NCBI RefSeq assembly: GCF_000192435.1
Contig: NZ_AEUD01000017.1
Coordinates: 22,451 to 86,450 of the forward strand
Origin: Gordonia neofelifaecis NRRL B-59395
Lineage (GTDB): Bacteria; Actinomycetota; Actinomycetes; Mycobacteriales; Mycobacteriaceae
DNA: 64,000 nt
Direction: 5' to 3'
The notes under the pieces were generated by a model, which was not told the origin of the DNA, searched no databases, and worked only from the letters and a program-made list of their open reading frames with translations. Of the stretch, positions 25,526 to 34,114 are shown piece by piece (positions within the stretch are counted from its first letter, which is position 1; each line of letters starts with the position of its first letter). Both the position numbers and the translations under genes were made by a program.

Positions 25526-26401
25526 GTGGGATCAGAGCAGCTGACGGTCGTCTCGTTCAACGTCAACGGCATCCGTGCCGCCCGTCGGCGGGGCTTCGAC
25601 TCCTGGCTCGCCGAGCGGTCGCCGGACGTCGTCGGTCTCCAGGAACTTCGCTGCCCGCCCGAAGAAGTCGGCGAATTCGACGGCTACACAGCATCTTTCG
25701 ACACCGGGTCGATCCCCGGGCGCAACGGTGTGGCCATCCTGACGAAGTCGCCTCCGACCGCGGTGCGCACGTGGGTCACTGATCCGCCGAAGGCGCGCGG
25801 CCTGCGCGAGTACGCCTCGCACGGTCGCTACATCGAGGTGGACCTGAGTGACGAACCCGTCACCGTGGCCTGCCTCTATCTGCCGAAGGGCGGTCTGCCC
25901 GCGGACCTTCAGCGTCCCGGCAACATCCGGGAGAAGCCCGACGGCGGCGCCAAACACCTGCGGAAGATGACCTTCCTGTCGGGATTCGCCCGCGAGCTCG
26001 ATCGCAACCGGCTCGCCGCCCGTCGCGCGGGACGCGAGTTCCTGCTGATCGGCGACCTGAACATCGCGCACCTGGAGCACGACGTCACCAATTGGCGTCC
26101 GGCGCGCAAGATGGAGGGCTTCCTGCCGATGGAGCGGGAGTGGCTGGGCGAGCAGCTGTCGCCGCGGCGTCTGATCGACGTCGTCCGCGTCCTGCACGGC
26201 GACCGCCCCGGCCCGCTCACCTGGTGGAGCTGGGCCGGGGAGTCGTTCACCAAGGACGTCGGCTGGCGGATCGACCACCAGCTCGCCTCGCCCGGACTGG
26301 CCGCCCGGGCGCGCTGGACAGAGGTCGACAAGGAGCCGTCGCCCGACGTGCGGCTGTCCGACCACGCGCCGCTGGTCGTCGGATACGACCGCGCCGGGTG
26401 A
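25526..26401 (+). CDS. xthA: Exodeoxyribonuclease III
   Basis: 291-residue AP endonuclease/3'-5' exonuclease of base excision repair, acting at abasic sites and blocked 3' ends. Family motifs are in order: VVSFNVNGIRAA, LQELRCP (metal-binding Glu), HGRYIEVDL, IGDLNIAH (catalytic Asp/Asn), WSWAGESFTKDVGWRIDH and LSDHAPLVV (catalytic His). Length normal. GTG start. It converges with the acyl-CoA synthetase gene, 6 bp apart, with no terminator between. Confidence 0.93.
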   Translation: MGSEQLTVVSFNVNGIRAARRRGFDSWLAERSPDVVGLQELRCPPEEVGEFDGYTASFDTGSIPGRNGVAILTKSPPTAVRTWVTDPPKARGLREYASHGRYIEVDLSDEPVTVACLYLPKGGLPADLQRPGNIREKPDGGAKHLRKMTFLSGFARELDRNRLAARRAGREFLLIGDLNIAHLEHDVTNWRPARKMEGFLPMEREWLGEQLSPRRLIDVVRVLHGDRPGPLTWWSWAGESFTKDVGWRIDHQLASPGLAARARWTEVDKEPSPDVRLSDHAPLVVGYDRAG

Positions 26402-26407
26402 CCGTCG

Positions 26408-28006
26408 TCAGTGGGCGGCCGCGACGCCCTCGTGCGCGACGCGGAGGTTCTTCTTGAGGATCTTGCCGGACGGGTTCTTCGGCAGCGCGTCGGCGAAGAT
26501 CACGTACTTGGGCCGCTTGTAGCCGGCGAGGACGCCCTCGACATGCGCGTTCACCTGCGCCTCGGTGAGGACGACGCCGTCCTTCGGTACGACGACCGCG
26601 GCCACCGCCTCGATCCACTTCGGATGCGGGACACCGAACACCGCGACCTCGGCGACGCCGTCGAGCAGGTAGATCGCCTCCTCGACCTCACGGGAGGCGA
26701 CGTTCTCGCCGCCGGTCTTGATCATGTCCTTCTTGCGGTCGACCACCGACAGATATCCGTCCTCGTCGATGATGCCGAGGTCGCCCGAGTGGAACCAGCC
26801 GTTCCGGAACGCCGCGGCGGTCTTCTCCTCGTCGTTGTAGTACCCCAGGCAGGCGTGCGGGCTGCGGTGGACGATCTCGCCGACCTCGCCGACGGGAACC
26901 GGGTTGTCCTCGTCGTCGACGACGATCGTCTCGACGTTGAGCGAGGCCCGGCCCGCCGAGCCCGCGCGGTCGAGCTGCTCGTGCGGCTGCAGAATCGTCG
27001 CCAGCGGCGACATCTCCGTCTGTCCGTAGAAGTTCCACAGCTGGACGTCGGGGAGTCGGCGGCTCATCTCGCGAAGCACCTCCACCGGCATCGCCGAGGC
27101 GCCGTAGTAGCCCTTGCGGAGCGACGAGAGGTCGCGGGTCTCGAAGTCGGGGTGACGCAGCAGCGCGATCCACACCGTCGGCGGGCAGAACAGCTTCGTC
27201 GCCCGGTGCTTCTCGACGGCCGCCAGGAGCGCCGCGGGGTCGGGGCCGGGCAGGATGATGCTCGTCGCGCCGAGGTAGACGTCCACCGACAGCATGCAGT
27301 CGAGCTGTGCGCAGTGGTACAGCGGCAGCGAGTGCACCTCGATGTCGTCGGCGGTCATACCGCCGTCGATGATGCACGACGAGTACTGGGACACCAGGGA
27401 TTTCGACGACAGCAGGACGCCCTTGGGCCGTGATTCGGTGCCCGAGGTGAACATCATGCGCAGCGGGTCGTCGTCACCGACCGCCACCTGCGGCGGCGTC
27501 GCGTCGTCGTGGGCGATCCAACTGGCGACGTCCTCCCAGCCGTCGACGGCACCGCCGCCGAGACCGATGGTTGCGCGGACCACGTCGCCGCGCGACGACG
27601 CGTCGATCGCGGCACCGACGGTTGCCGCGAGAGAGTCCTCCGCGATGACGACGCTCGAGCCGGAGTGGTCGAGGATGAACGCGATCTCGTCGGAGCCGAG
27701 GCCGAAGTTGATCGGCACCAGAATCGCCCCGAGGCGGGCGGCGGCGAAGTTCACGACGGCGAACTGCCAGCAATTGTGACTGATCAGCGCCAGCCGGTCG
27801 CCTTTGATGAGTCCTCGTTCGGTGAGGGCATTGGCGCAGCGATTGACCGCGTCGTCGAACTCGGCGAAGGTCAGCGAGAGGTCTCCGTCGATGATCGCGG
27901 TCTTGTCCGGCGAGCGGAGTGCGGTCCGGCGCAGCAGGTCGCCGATGGTGTAGGAGCGGGCGATGGCGATCGCCGCGGTGGTCTCGTCGGTGAAACCGGT
28001 GGTCAA
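26408..28006 (-). CDS. fadD: FadD-type acyl-CoA synthetase (AMP-binding)
   Basis: 532-residue ANL-superfamily ligase activating a carboxylic acid to its CoA thioester through an acyl-adenylate. Motifs: FTSGTESRPKGVLLS (ATP loop), NFYGQTEMS, GWFHSGDLGIIDEDGY (Asp contacting ribose) and the C-terminal catalytic Lys in PSGKILKK. Chain-length specificity cannot be read. TTG start at 28006 with GGAG five nt upstream. A 24-bp perfect palindrome starts 19 bp upstream, so the gene is strongly regulated. Stands alone; converges with xthA. Confidence 0.88.
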   Translation of the reverse strand: MTTGFTDETTAAIAIARSYTIGDLLRRTALRSPDKTAIIDGDLSLTFAEFDDAVNRCANALTERGLIKGDRLALISHNCWQFAVVNFAAARLGAILVPINFGLGSDEIAFILDHSGSSVVIAEDSLAATVGAAIDASSRGDVVRATIGLGGGAVDGWEDVASWIAHDDATPPQVAVGDDDPLRMMFTSGTESRPKGVLLSSKSLVSQYSSCIIDGGMTADDIEVHSLPLYHCAQLDCMLSVDVYLGATSIILPGPDPAALLAAVEKHRATKLFCPPTVWIALLRHPDFETRDLSSLRKGYYGASAMPVEVLREMSRRLPDVQLWNFYGQTEMSPLATILQPHEQLDRAGSAGRASLNVETIVVDDEDNPVPVGEVGEIVHRSPHACLGYYNDEEKTAAAFRNGWFHSGDLGIIDEDGYLSVVDRKKDMIKTGGENVASREVEEAIYLLDGVAEVAVFGVPHPKWIEAVAAVVVPKDGVVLTEAQVNAHVEGVLAGYKRPKYVIFADALPKNPSGKILKKNLRVAHEGVAAAH

Positions 28007-28024
28007 GGGGGCTCCTTCGGCGCA

Positions 28025-28048
28025 AATTACTAGGGATTCCTAGTAATT
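28025..28048. promoter_or_regulatory. 24-bp palindromic operator of fadD
   Basis: Arms AATTACTAGG (28025-28034) and CCTAGTAATT (28039-28048) around GATT, a perfect 10-bp inverted repeat, 19 bp upstream of the TTG start and probably over the promoter. Typical size for a TetR-family repressor site. Confidence 0.65.
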
Positions 28049-28087
28049 GTGGCCGATCGGGAGCGCCGCGTCAGGCGATTGGGCGTC

Positions 28088-30283
28088 CTACTCGGCGACG
28101 CTCGACCGTCGGTCCGCGTACGCCGCCAACTCGGCGACCTGTGCGGGGTCCAGGGACGGTCGCACCGACGCTCGGGCGGTCGCGACATCGTCGGCGGTGA
28201 CGGTGGCCGCGTCGATGTCGCGGCGCATCGCGGCCAAGGCGGCCTCGCGTAGCAGCGCCGAACAGTCGGCGGCCGAGTAGCCGTCGAGCTCTGCGGCGAG
28301 CGCGGTCAGGTCGACCCCCGACAGCGGGACGTCGCGCCCCGCCGCGCGCAGGATCTCGGCGCGCGCGTCGGCGTCGGGCGGCGGCACGAACACCAGACGT
28401 TCCAGCCGGCCCGGTCGCAGCAGTGCGGGGTCGATCAAGTCGGGACGGTTGGTCGCGCCCAGCACGACGACGTCCGTGAGCGGCTCAGCGCCGTCGAGTT
28501 CGGTCAGCAGAGCCGCCACCACACGGTCGGCCACCCCGGAGTCGGTGGCGCCGCCTCGGCGCGGAGCCAGCGCATCCACCTCGTCGAGGAAGACCAACGA
28601 CGGTGCGCTCTCGCGGGCGCGGGCGAACAGATCGCGCACCGCGCGTTCGGACGAGCCGACCCACTTGTCGAGGAGTTCGGCGCCCTTGACGCTGTGCACC
28701 GACAGTCTCCCGGACGCCGCGAGCGCCCGGACCACGAAGGTCTTGCCGCAGCCGGGCGGGCCGTAGAGCAGGACGCCGCGCGGCGGTTCGACGCCGAGCC
28801 GGGTGAACGTGTCCGGGTGCTGTAGCGGCCACAGCACCGCCTCGGTGAGGGCCTGACGTGTTTCGACCATGTCGCCGACGTCGTCGAGCGTGATGGATCC
28901 GAGTGCGACGTCGGGGGACTCGAGGCGGGACGCCGGCCGGATCACGCCGAGTGCCTCTTCGAGGTCGGCGGTTCGCAGGGCCGCGGGGGCGTCGTCGCGG
29001 GTGGCCCGAGCAGCGGCTCGGAGCGCGGCATCGCGAGTCAGGGCGGCGAGGTCGGCGGCGACGAAGCCGGGCGTGCGGGCGGCGACGGTGTCGAGATCGA
29101 GCCGGCCGTCGGTCGGGACCTCGGACAGGATCGCGCCGAGGAGTCTGGCTCGCTGGCCGGCGTCCGGCAGCCCGATCGTCAACTCGCGATCGCACAGATC
29201 CGGCTCGCGGACGCGCGGATCCAGGCCGGAGGCGTCGGAGGTGGTGGCGATCAACGCGACGGCGCCGTCGGCGATCGCCTCGCGGAGGTCGTGCAGGATG
29301 AGCGCCGACACCGGATCCGCCTCGGCGGGCAGCAGCTTGTCGACGTCGGTGATGAGGAGGACGCCGCCCTTCGACAGCCCGTCCAGCGCGGATCGCACCG
29401 CCGCACGACGCGCCTCGGCGACCAGGGCACCCGTCGACGGACCGTCGACCTCGGCGAGCGGTCGCTCGCCGCACACCGATCGCACGACCGTCGCCTTGCC
29501 GACCCCGGTCGGGCCGGACACGAGCACGCCGAGACGAGGCTGCGCACCGAGGGCGCGCAGCACGTCGGGGTTGTCGAGGGTCACGGTCAGCCACTCGGTG
29601 AGCCGGGCGACCTGCGCGTCGACGCCGACCAGTTCGGAGACCGGCCGCGCCGTGGTCGGAGCGGCGGCCGGACTCTGCGGCGGAGTGCGAGAGGCGTCGG
29701 GGCCGGTCGCAGCAATCGGCGCGTCGGAGCCGTCGTCCCACAGCACCGCGGTGTTGGTCTGCACACTGACCGGCCCGTCCGGCGCGGTCCCGGTAACGGT
29801 GAGCAGTTCGTTGGTCCAGGTGATGCCGACCGACCGCGCCAGCGACGCGGTCGCGTGAGCGGCGGTGAGTTCGGGACCCAGGTCGCGGGGGAGGAGTGAG
29901 ACGGTGTCGCCGATGGTGACGACCTTCCCGAGCAGCGCTCGCCGGAGCGTCGTCTCAGAGACCGAGCCGTTGGTGAGCCGTGAGCCGCGGACGCGCACCC
30001 GGGCGGCGCCGTGCACGACCACCGGCGCCACCGCGACCGCGGCGTCCTCCCGGACGCCGAGATTGGTGAAGGTGAGGTCGTCCAGCAGGATCAGCCCGGT
30101 GGGGGACCCCGGCGGTGCGGCGGCGACCACCGCGGAGGTGACGCGCGCGCCGGTCAGCGAGACGGCGTCCCACTCGCGGAGCGAGAGCGCGGCGAGCACC
30201 TCGGGGTGGACGCGGACGATGCCGCGACGGGAATCGGACGCCGCGGTGTTCAGACGCGCGGTGAGTGTCAGCGTCGCGGACAC
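28088..30283 (-). CDS. Two-domain AAA+ ATPase (CDC48/Rv0435c-like)
   Basis: 731-residue ATPase resembling CDC48/p97 and M. tuberculosis Rv0435c (728 aa). An N-terminal barrel-like region (1-200) is followed by D1 with a degenerate nucleotide site (VSGPTGVGKATVV) and D2 with complete Walker A (LYGPPGCGKTFVV), Walker B (LVFLDEVDALAP), sensor NRPDLIDPALLRPGR and the AAA second-region signature. It probably unfolds or remodels protein complexes in the cytoplasm. Lies directly after psd-pssA as in mycobacteria (2 bp gap), a conserved pairing whose reason is unknown. Confidence 0.85.
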   Translation of the reverse strand: MSATLTLTARLNTAASDSRRGIVRVHPEVLAALSLREWDAVSLTGARVTSAVVAAAPPGSPTGLILLDDLTFTNLGVREDAAVAVAPVVVHGAARVRVRGSRLTNGSVSETTLRRALLGKVVTIGDTVSLLPRDLGPELTAAHATASLARSVGITWTNELLTVTGTAPDGPVSVQTNTAVLWDDGSDAPIAATGPDASRTPPQSPAAAPTTARPVSELVGVDAQVARLTEWLTVTLDNPDVLRALGAQPRLGVLVSGPTGVGKATVVRSVCGERPLAEVDGPSTGALVAEARRAAVRSALDGLSKGGVLLITDVDKLLPAEADPVSALILHDLREAIADGAVALIATTSDASGLDPRVREPDLCDRELTIGLPDAGQRARLLGAILSEVPTDGRLDLDTVAARTPGFVAADLAALTRDAALRAAARATRDDAPAALRTADLEEALGVIRPASRLESPDVALGSITLDDVGDMVETRQALTEAVLWPLQHPDTFTRLGVEPPRGVLLYGPPGCGKTFVVRALAASGRLSVHSVKGAELLDKWVGSSERAVRDLFARARESAPSLVFLDEVDALAPRRGGATDSGVADRVVAALLTELDGAEPLTDVVVLGATNRPDLIDPALLRPGRLERLVFVPPPDADARAEILRAAGRDVPLSGVDLTALAAELDGYSAADCSALLREAALAAMRRDIDAATVTADDVATARASVRPSLDPAQVAELAAYADRRSSVAE

Positions 30284-30285
30284 GG

Positions 30286-31284
30286 TCAGTCCTCGCGCGG
30301 GGCCTGCGGTCGTCGCAGACCGAGTCGAGCGACGGAGCGCGACGGCATCACGCGTCGACGGGTGCCGTCGGCGACCGCCTGCCTGCGCTCGTCGCGCCGC
30401 TGCAGACGCCGGTCACGGGCGGGGGCGTCCCAGTGCTCGGGGTGAGCCGCGGCCCAGCGCTGGGTGCGCCACGCGAACGGGATGTGGATCAGATAGGCGG
30501 CGACCGCGATGACCATCAGCAGATACGGGAAGGTGAACAGCAGGGCGGCCGCGGCGGCGACGACGAACAGCAGACCCGCCAGGGCGCTGGGCCGGATGCT
30601 GGCCGACTTGAGCGCGAGCGTCGGGATCCGGCTGACGGCGAGGAACCCGATGAACAGCAGCCAGGCGCCGACGGCCGGGACCGACGACCACCAGCCCTCG
30701 CCGAAGTGCTGCTGCAGACCGATCGGGAGCAGGGCCATCACCGCGGCGGCGGGCGCGGGCACGCCGACGAAATAGTCCTTGGTGTACTTCGGCGCGCTGT
30801 CGTCGTCGAGCAGGGTGTTGAACCGTGCCAGACGCAGGACGATCGCGGTGCAGTAGAGCAGGGCGAGCACCCAGCCGAAGTCCTGGGCCCCGGAGCTCGG
30901 GTTGTCGCGCAGGACCACCGAGTAGACGATCAGAGCAGGCGCGACGCCGAAGTTGATCGCATCGGCGAGCGAGTCGACCTCGGCGCCGATCTTGGTCGTG
31001 GCGTCCATCATCCGCGCGACGCGGCCGTCGAGGCCGTCGAAGACGGCGGCCAGGACCAGCAACCCCATGGCGAGATCGACCTGACCGGAGTCGGCCGATC
31101 GGACCGCGGTGAGGCCCGCGCAGATGGCGAGGATGGTCAGCGTCGACGGCACGATCATCCGGCCGGCCCGGGCCGAGCGGGCGGCCCTGGCCCGCGTCGA
31201 ACCGCCCGCGGGAGTCGGGACGGGACGCCGCAACCGCCGCCGCGACCTGTTCGTCGGGTTGCGGTGCGGCTTGATCCGAGCCAT
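30286..31284 (-). CDS. pssA: CDP-diacylglycerol-serine O-phosphatidyltransferase
   Basis: 332-residue integral membrane enzyme making phosphatidylserine from CDP-diacylglycerol and serine. The CDP-alcohol phosphotransferase motif is intact: FDGLDGRVARMMDATTKIG then AEVDSLAD (Asp residues binding the metal). About eight hydrophobic segments; the N-terminus (1-40) and C-terminus are Arg-rich and cytosolic. Start at 31284 overlaps the psd stop by one base (TGATG), so translation is coupled; its product is decarboxylated by Psd to phosphatidylethanolamine. Confidence 0.93.
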   Translation of the reverse strand: MARIKPHRNPTNRSRRRLRRPVPTPAGGSTRARAARSARAGRMIVPSTLTILAICAGLTAVRSADSGQVDLAMGLLVLAAVFDGLDGRVARMMDATTKIGAEVDSLADAINFGVAPALIVYSVVLRDNPSSGAQDFGWVLALLYCTAIVLRLARFNTLLDDDSAPKYTKDYFVGVPAPAAAVMALLPIGLQQHFGEGWWSSVPAVGAWLLFIGFLAVSRIPTLALKSASIRPSALAGLLFVVAAAAALLFTFPYLLMVIAVAAYLIHIPFAWRTQRWAAAHPEHWDAPARDRRLQRRDERRQAVADGTRRRVMPSRSVARLGLRRPQAPRED

Positions 31285-31991
31285 CAGGGGAGCTCCGCGA
31301 TCACCGTCTCGGCGCCGACCGCGCGCTGGCCGAGGGACACCTTCACCTCGCTGCCCGCGGGGAGATAGACGTCGACGCGGGAGCCGAACCGGATGAGGCC
31401 GTAGGTGTCGCCGAGGGTGAGCGCATCGCCGGGCGCGGCGTCGCACACGATGCGGCGGGCGAGGAGGCCGGCGATCTGAACGACGCCGACTGCGGCGCCC
31501 TCAGGGGTCTCGATGGTCATCGCGGTGCGCTCGTTCTCGCTGCTGGCCTCGGGGAGGTCGGCGGACAGGAACTTGCCCGGGGTGTGCTGCACCGAGCGGA
31601 CTCGCCCCGCGATCGGCACGCGTTGCACGTGGACGTCGAACACCGAGAGGAAGGTGCATACGCGGGGCACCGGCTGGTCGCCCAGGCCGAGCTCGGGCAG
31701 CGGGACCGCCTCGTCGACCAGCGCGACGGTGCCGTCGGCCGGGGCGACGACGAGGCCGGAGCCGGTCGGTGGGACGCGGCTCGGGTGCCGGAAGAACAGT
31801 GCGGACGCGCCGGCGGCGGCCATGGCGGGACGGGCGATCCACGGGTGCTTGCGTCCGATCAGCGCGACGGCGGCGGGCGCGGCGACGAAGGGAACGCCCT
31901 TCGGGTGCAGCGGCGGAACCGTTTCGCGGATCAGGTCGATCACATGGGCCAGGCCCTCGCGGTCGTCGGGTCGGGCGGGACGTCGGGCCAC
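31284..31991 (-). CDS. psd: Phosphatidylserine decarboxylase proenzyme
   Basis: 235-residue short-form Psd that self-cleaves to a pyruvoyl enzyme and makes phosphatidylethanolamine at the membrane. Recognisable parts are [15 protein letters not shown] (catalytic Asp region), [13 protein letters not shown], and the cleavage site Gly-Ser in [14 protein letters not shown], with the Ser becoming the pyruvoyl group. The GTG start at 31991 ([10 protein letters not shown]) matches the mycobacterial protein start; a 32051 extension lacks similarity. Overlaps pssA (TGATG). Confidence 0.93.
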   Translation of the reverse strand: MARRPARPDDREGLAHVIDLIRETVPPLHPKGVPFVAAPAAVALIGRKHPWIARPAMAAAGASALFFRHPSRVPPTGSGLVVAPADGTVALVDEAVPLPELGLGDQPVPRVCTFLSVFDVHVQRVPIAGRVRSVQHTPGKFLSADLPEASSENERTAMTIETPEGAAVGVVQIAGLLARRIVCDAAPGDALTLGDTYGLIRFGSRVDVYLPAGSEVKVSLGQRAVGAETVIAELP

Positions 31992-32104
31992 CGGTTCTGC
32001 GCTCCTAGTTCGATGTCGCTGCTTCGGTGTCGAGGCGCAGCGGAGGTGCACTCAGCTTAATCGCCGACCGCGGATACAGCGCATCGTGCCGGTCACCTAT
32101 GAGA

Positions 32105-32160
32105 TTCCCCGCTCCGCCGTGGCAGGGCTCGTGAGAACGGTGCCGCGGCGGAGCGGGGAA
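32105..32160 (-). terminator. Hairpin terminator after the SRPBCC gene
   Basis: 15-bp perfect stem: TTCCCCGCTCCGCCG (32105-32119) and CGGCGGAGCGGGGAA (32146-32160), 22 bp after the stop on the minus strand. No long T-run, as is usual in this high-GC group. Confidence 0.6.
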
Positions 32161-32181
32161 GTCGACCCGATATGTTCCGGT

Positions 32182-32643
32182 TCAGGCGGACTGCGTCGCG
32201 CGCTGGATCTTGCCGAGCGTCTCGCGGATGCCCGCGGTGAGCTCGGCCTCGAACGGCTTCTCGCCGCCCAGCACCTTGTCGACCAGGGTCGACGACAGCT
32301 TGCTGGTCTCGCCGTTCTTCGCGGTCCGGCTCTGGTGCAGGCGAACGCCCGTCTCCGTCGGCTCGATGCGGAACGACCACACGGTGTTGTTCTCCGCGAT
32401 GCGGAACGCCAGTTCCTTATTCGGCTCGAAGGTCACGACCTTCGACCGCGTCGGCCACACCAGTGCGCCCCGGCGGTTGATGTTGAAGGTCCGGGTACCG
32501 AGCTTCACGTCGCCGCCGAAGACGATCATCTTCTTGCACTGCGGGCTCCACTCGCCCATACGGCGCAGATCGCTGACGACCGACCAGACCTTCTCCGGGC
32601 TGGCGTCGATCTCGATGGAGTCCTCGATGAGGGGTGCGGCCAT
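32182..32643 (-). CDS. SRPBCC/START-like lipid-binding protein
   Basis: 153-residue SRPBCC-fold protein (polyketide cyclase/dehydrase-type). It begins MAAPLIEDSIEIDASPEKVW, the first strand of the helix-grip fold, and ends with a long C-terminal helix (ELTAGIRETLGKIQRA). Members bind hydrophobic ligands in a deep pocket; many mycobacterial paralogues have unknown ligands. Start ATG 32643 lies 5 nt after GGAGG. The upstream ATG 32694 has no such site. A strong palindrome at 32703-32721 suggests repression by a TetR-type regulator. Confidence 0.78.
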   Translation of the reverse strand: MAAPLIEDSIEIDASPEKVWSVVSDLRRMGEWSPQCKKMIVFGGDVKLGTRTFNINRRGALVWPTRSKVVTFEPNKELAFRIAENNTVWSFRIEPTETGVRLHQSRTAKNGETSKLSSTLVDKVLGGEKPFEAELTAGIRETLGKIQRATQSA

Positions 32644-32702
32644 GGTTGCCTCCGTTTCAGGCGCGCCGCGAGCGCGGCGCGGGTTTGCGGTCACAGTAGT
32701 AC

Positions 32703-32721
32703 ATGTGACCGTGGGTCACAT
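32703..32721. promoter_or_regulatory. Palindromic operator upstream of the SRPBCC gene
   Basis: ATGTGACC (32703-32710), GTG, GGTCACAT (32714-32721): perfect 8-bp inverted repeat, 60 bp upstream of the start. GTCACA at 32690-32695 pairs with TGTGAC at 32704-32709, so two overlapping sites are possible. The 7-nt gap between TGTGA and TCACA argues against a CRP-type site. Confidence 0.55.
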
Positions 32722-32764
32722 AAGTTGGTTCGACCTGGACGGCCGGTGTTCGGCGCCGGCCCGG

Positions 32765-32972
32765 GTGCGGGTGGTTTCGACTCGCTCCGCTCGCTCAACC
32801 GACGGTGAGCCCGCTCGCCTTATCGTTGGTTGAGCCGTCCGGAGCGGAGCGGAGGGCGTGTCGAAACCTTGTCCCAGCGCGGGTGTTGGGTGGTTTCGAC
32901 TCGCTCCGCTCGCTCAACCAACGGTGAGTTCGCTCGCTCAACCGACGGAGCGCGCTCGCTCAACCGACGGTG
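32765..32972. repeat. Cluster of GGTTTCGACTCGCT...CTCAACC dispersed repeats
   Basis: Three or more copies of a short GC-rich element in direct and inverted orientation: GGTTTCGACTCGCTCCGCTC then GCTCAACC at 32773-32800 and 32892-32918, an inverted variant at 32825-32868, and truncated GCTCGCTCAACCGACGG units to 32972. A further copy with matching flank (tGTCCCAGC) is at 63920-63968. The leftmost fadE codons and its TGA stop are formed by this repeat sequence. Confidence 0.75.
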
Positions 32973-34075
32973 ACCATGTCCCAATCGCCGACGGACGCGG
33001 ACAATCGCTGCAGGTGGCTGTCGGCGTCACCGAGGGTGTGGCCGATCGCGGTCAGCCGGCTCACGTAGTGCGCCACCGGGTACTCGGCGGTCATACCGAT
33101 GCCGCCGTGCATCTGGATCGACTCCTGCCCGATGTGCCTGCCCGAGCGGCAAGTCTGCAGCTTCACGCGCGAGGCGATGATCGGGTCGACGCGTCCCTCG
33201 GCGAGAGCCGCGGTGGCGTAGACGCTCAGGCTGCTCGCCAGTTCCAGCGACACGTACATGTCGGCGGCGCGGTGGGTGAGCGCCTGGAAGGTCGAGAGGG
33301 GGACGCCGAACTGCTTGCGGCTCTTGAGGTACTCGGTCGTCATGTCGAGTGAGGCACGCATCGCGCCGACCGCCTCGGCGCACAGGGCGGCCTGGGTGAG
33401 CACCTCGACGTCGCCGATGACACCGGACGCGTCGCCGGTACCGAGACGGGTGGCCGGGGCGCCGTCGAAGACGATCTGGGCGCCGCGCCTGCGGTCGTGG
33501 GTGCGGTAGCCGGTGCGGCTGACGCCCGTACCGTTCGCGTCGACGAGGTAGAGGCCGATCTCGCCGGAACCGTCGCGAGCCGAGACGACGAGGGTGTCGG
33601 CGCAGTCGCCGGCGGCGACCAGCGACTTGGTGCCGGTGAGGCCGGTGCCGTCGAAGGTCGTCGCGACGGCGTACGACGGCCAGCGGTCGCCGTGCTCGTG
33701 GTGGGCGAACGCGAGCAGTCGCTCTCCCGACGACAGCCCGCCGATGATCTCGGCGCGGACGTCGTCGGCGGCGGTCCTGGCGACGAGCAGACCCGGAACC
33801 ACCACCGCGTCGAGGAACGGCTCGGGCGCGATGGCCGCGCCGATCTCACCCATCACGGGCGCGAGCTCCTCGGGACCGGCCCCGGCGCCGCCGTCGGCTT
33901 CGTCGAAGACGAGGCCGAGGATCCCGATCTCGGCGAGCGCGTTCCACACGTCGCGGCTCCAGCCGAGTTCGGTGTCGGTGACGGCGCGCAGGGTCTCGAT
34001 GTCGTACTTCTTGGCCAGCACTTCGCGCACGGTGTCGCGCAGCATGACCTGTTCTTCGGAGAGTTCGAATTCCAT
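32960..34075 (-). CDS. fadE: Acyl-CoA dehydrogenase, beta subunit-like (FadE)
   Basis: 371-residue acyl-CoA dehydrogenase family protein. It starts MEFELSEEQVMLRDTVREVL and contains KSRKQFGVPLSTFQALTHRAADM and QMHGGIGMTAEYPVAHY, the C-terminal domain signature. It forms the second gene of a pair with the fadE at 34115, the arrangement of alpha2beta2 heterotetrameric ACADs that handle CoA esters of sterol side chains, ring fragments or dicarboxylic acids in actinobacteria. Which subunit holds the catalytic base is not certain. ATG with AAGGAAC upstream. The final codons and stop lie in a dispersed repeat. Confidence 0.87.
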   Translation of the reverse strand: MEFELSEEQVMLRDTVREVLAKKYDIETLRAVTDTELGWSRDVWNALAEIGILGLVFDEADGGAGAGPEELAPVMGEIGAAIAPEPFLDAVVVPGLLVARTAADDVRAEIIGGLSSGERLLAFAHHEHGDRWPSYAVATTFDGTGLTGTKSLVAAGDCADTLVVSARDGSGEIGLYLVDANGTGVSRTGYRTHDRRRGAQIVFDGAPATRLGTGDASGVIGDVEVLTQAALCAEAVGAMRASLDMTTEYLKSRKQFGVPLSTFQALTHRAADMYVSLELASSLSVYATAALAEGRVDPIIASRVKLQTCRSGRHIGQESIQMHGGIGMTAEYPVAHYVSRLTAIGHTLGDADSHLQRLSASVGDWDMVTVG

Positions 34076-34114
34076 CTTGTTCCTTCGGAAGATTCTGGTC
34101 GGGTCGTCGCGGGG

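Noticed and set aside
32703-32721. CRP/GlxR site
   Set aside because: TGTGA and TCACA are separated by 7 nt instead of 6; the longer perfect arms fit a TetR-type dimer better.
32765-32972. CRISPR array
   Set aside because: The repeats are unequal, in both orientations, and without regular unique spacers; no cas gene is present.
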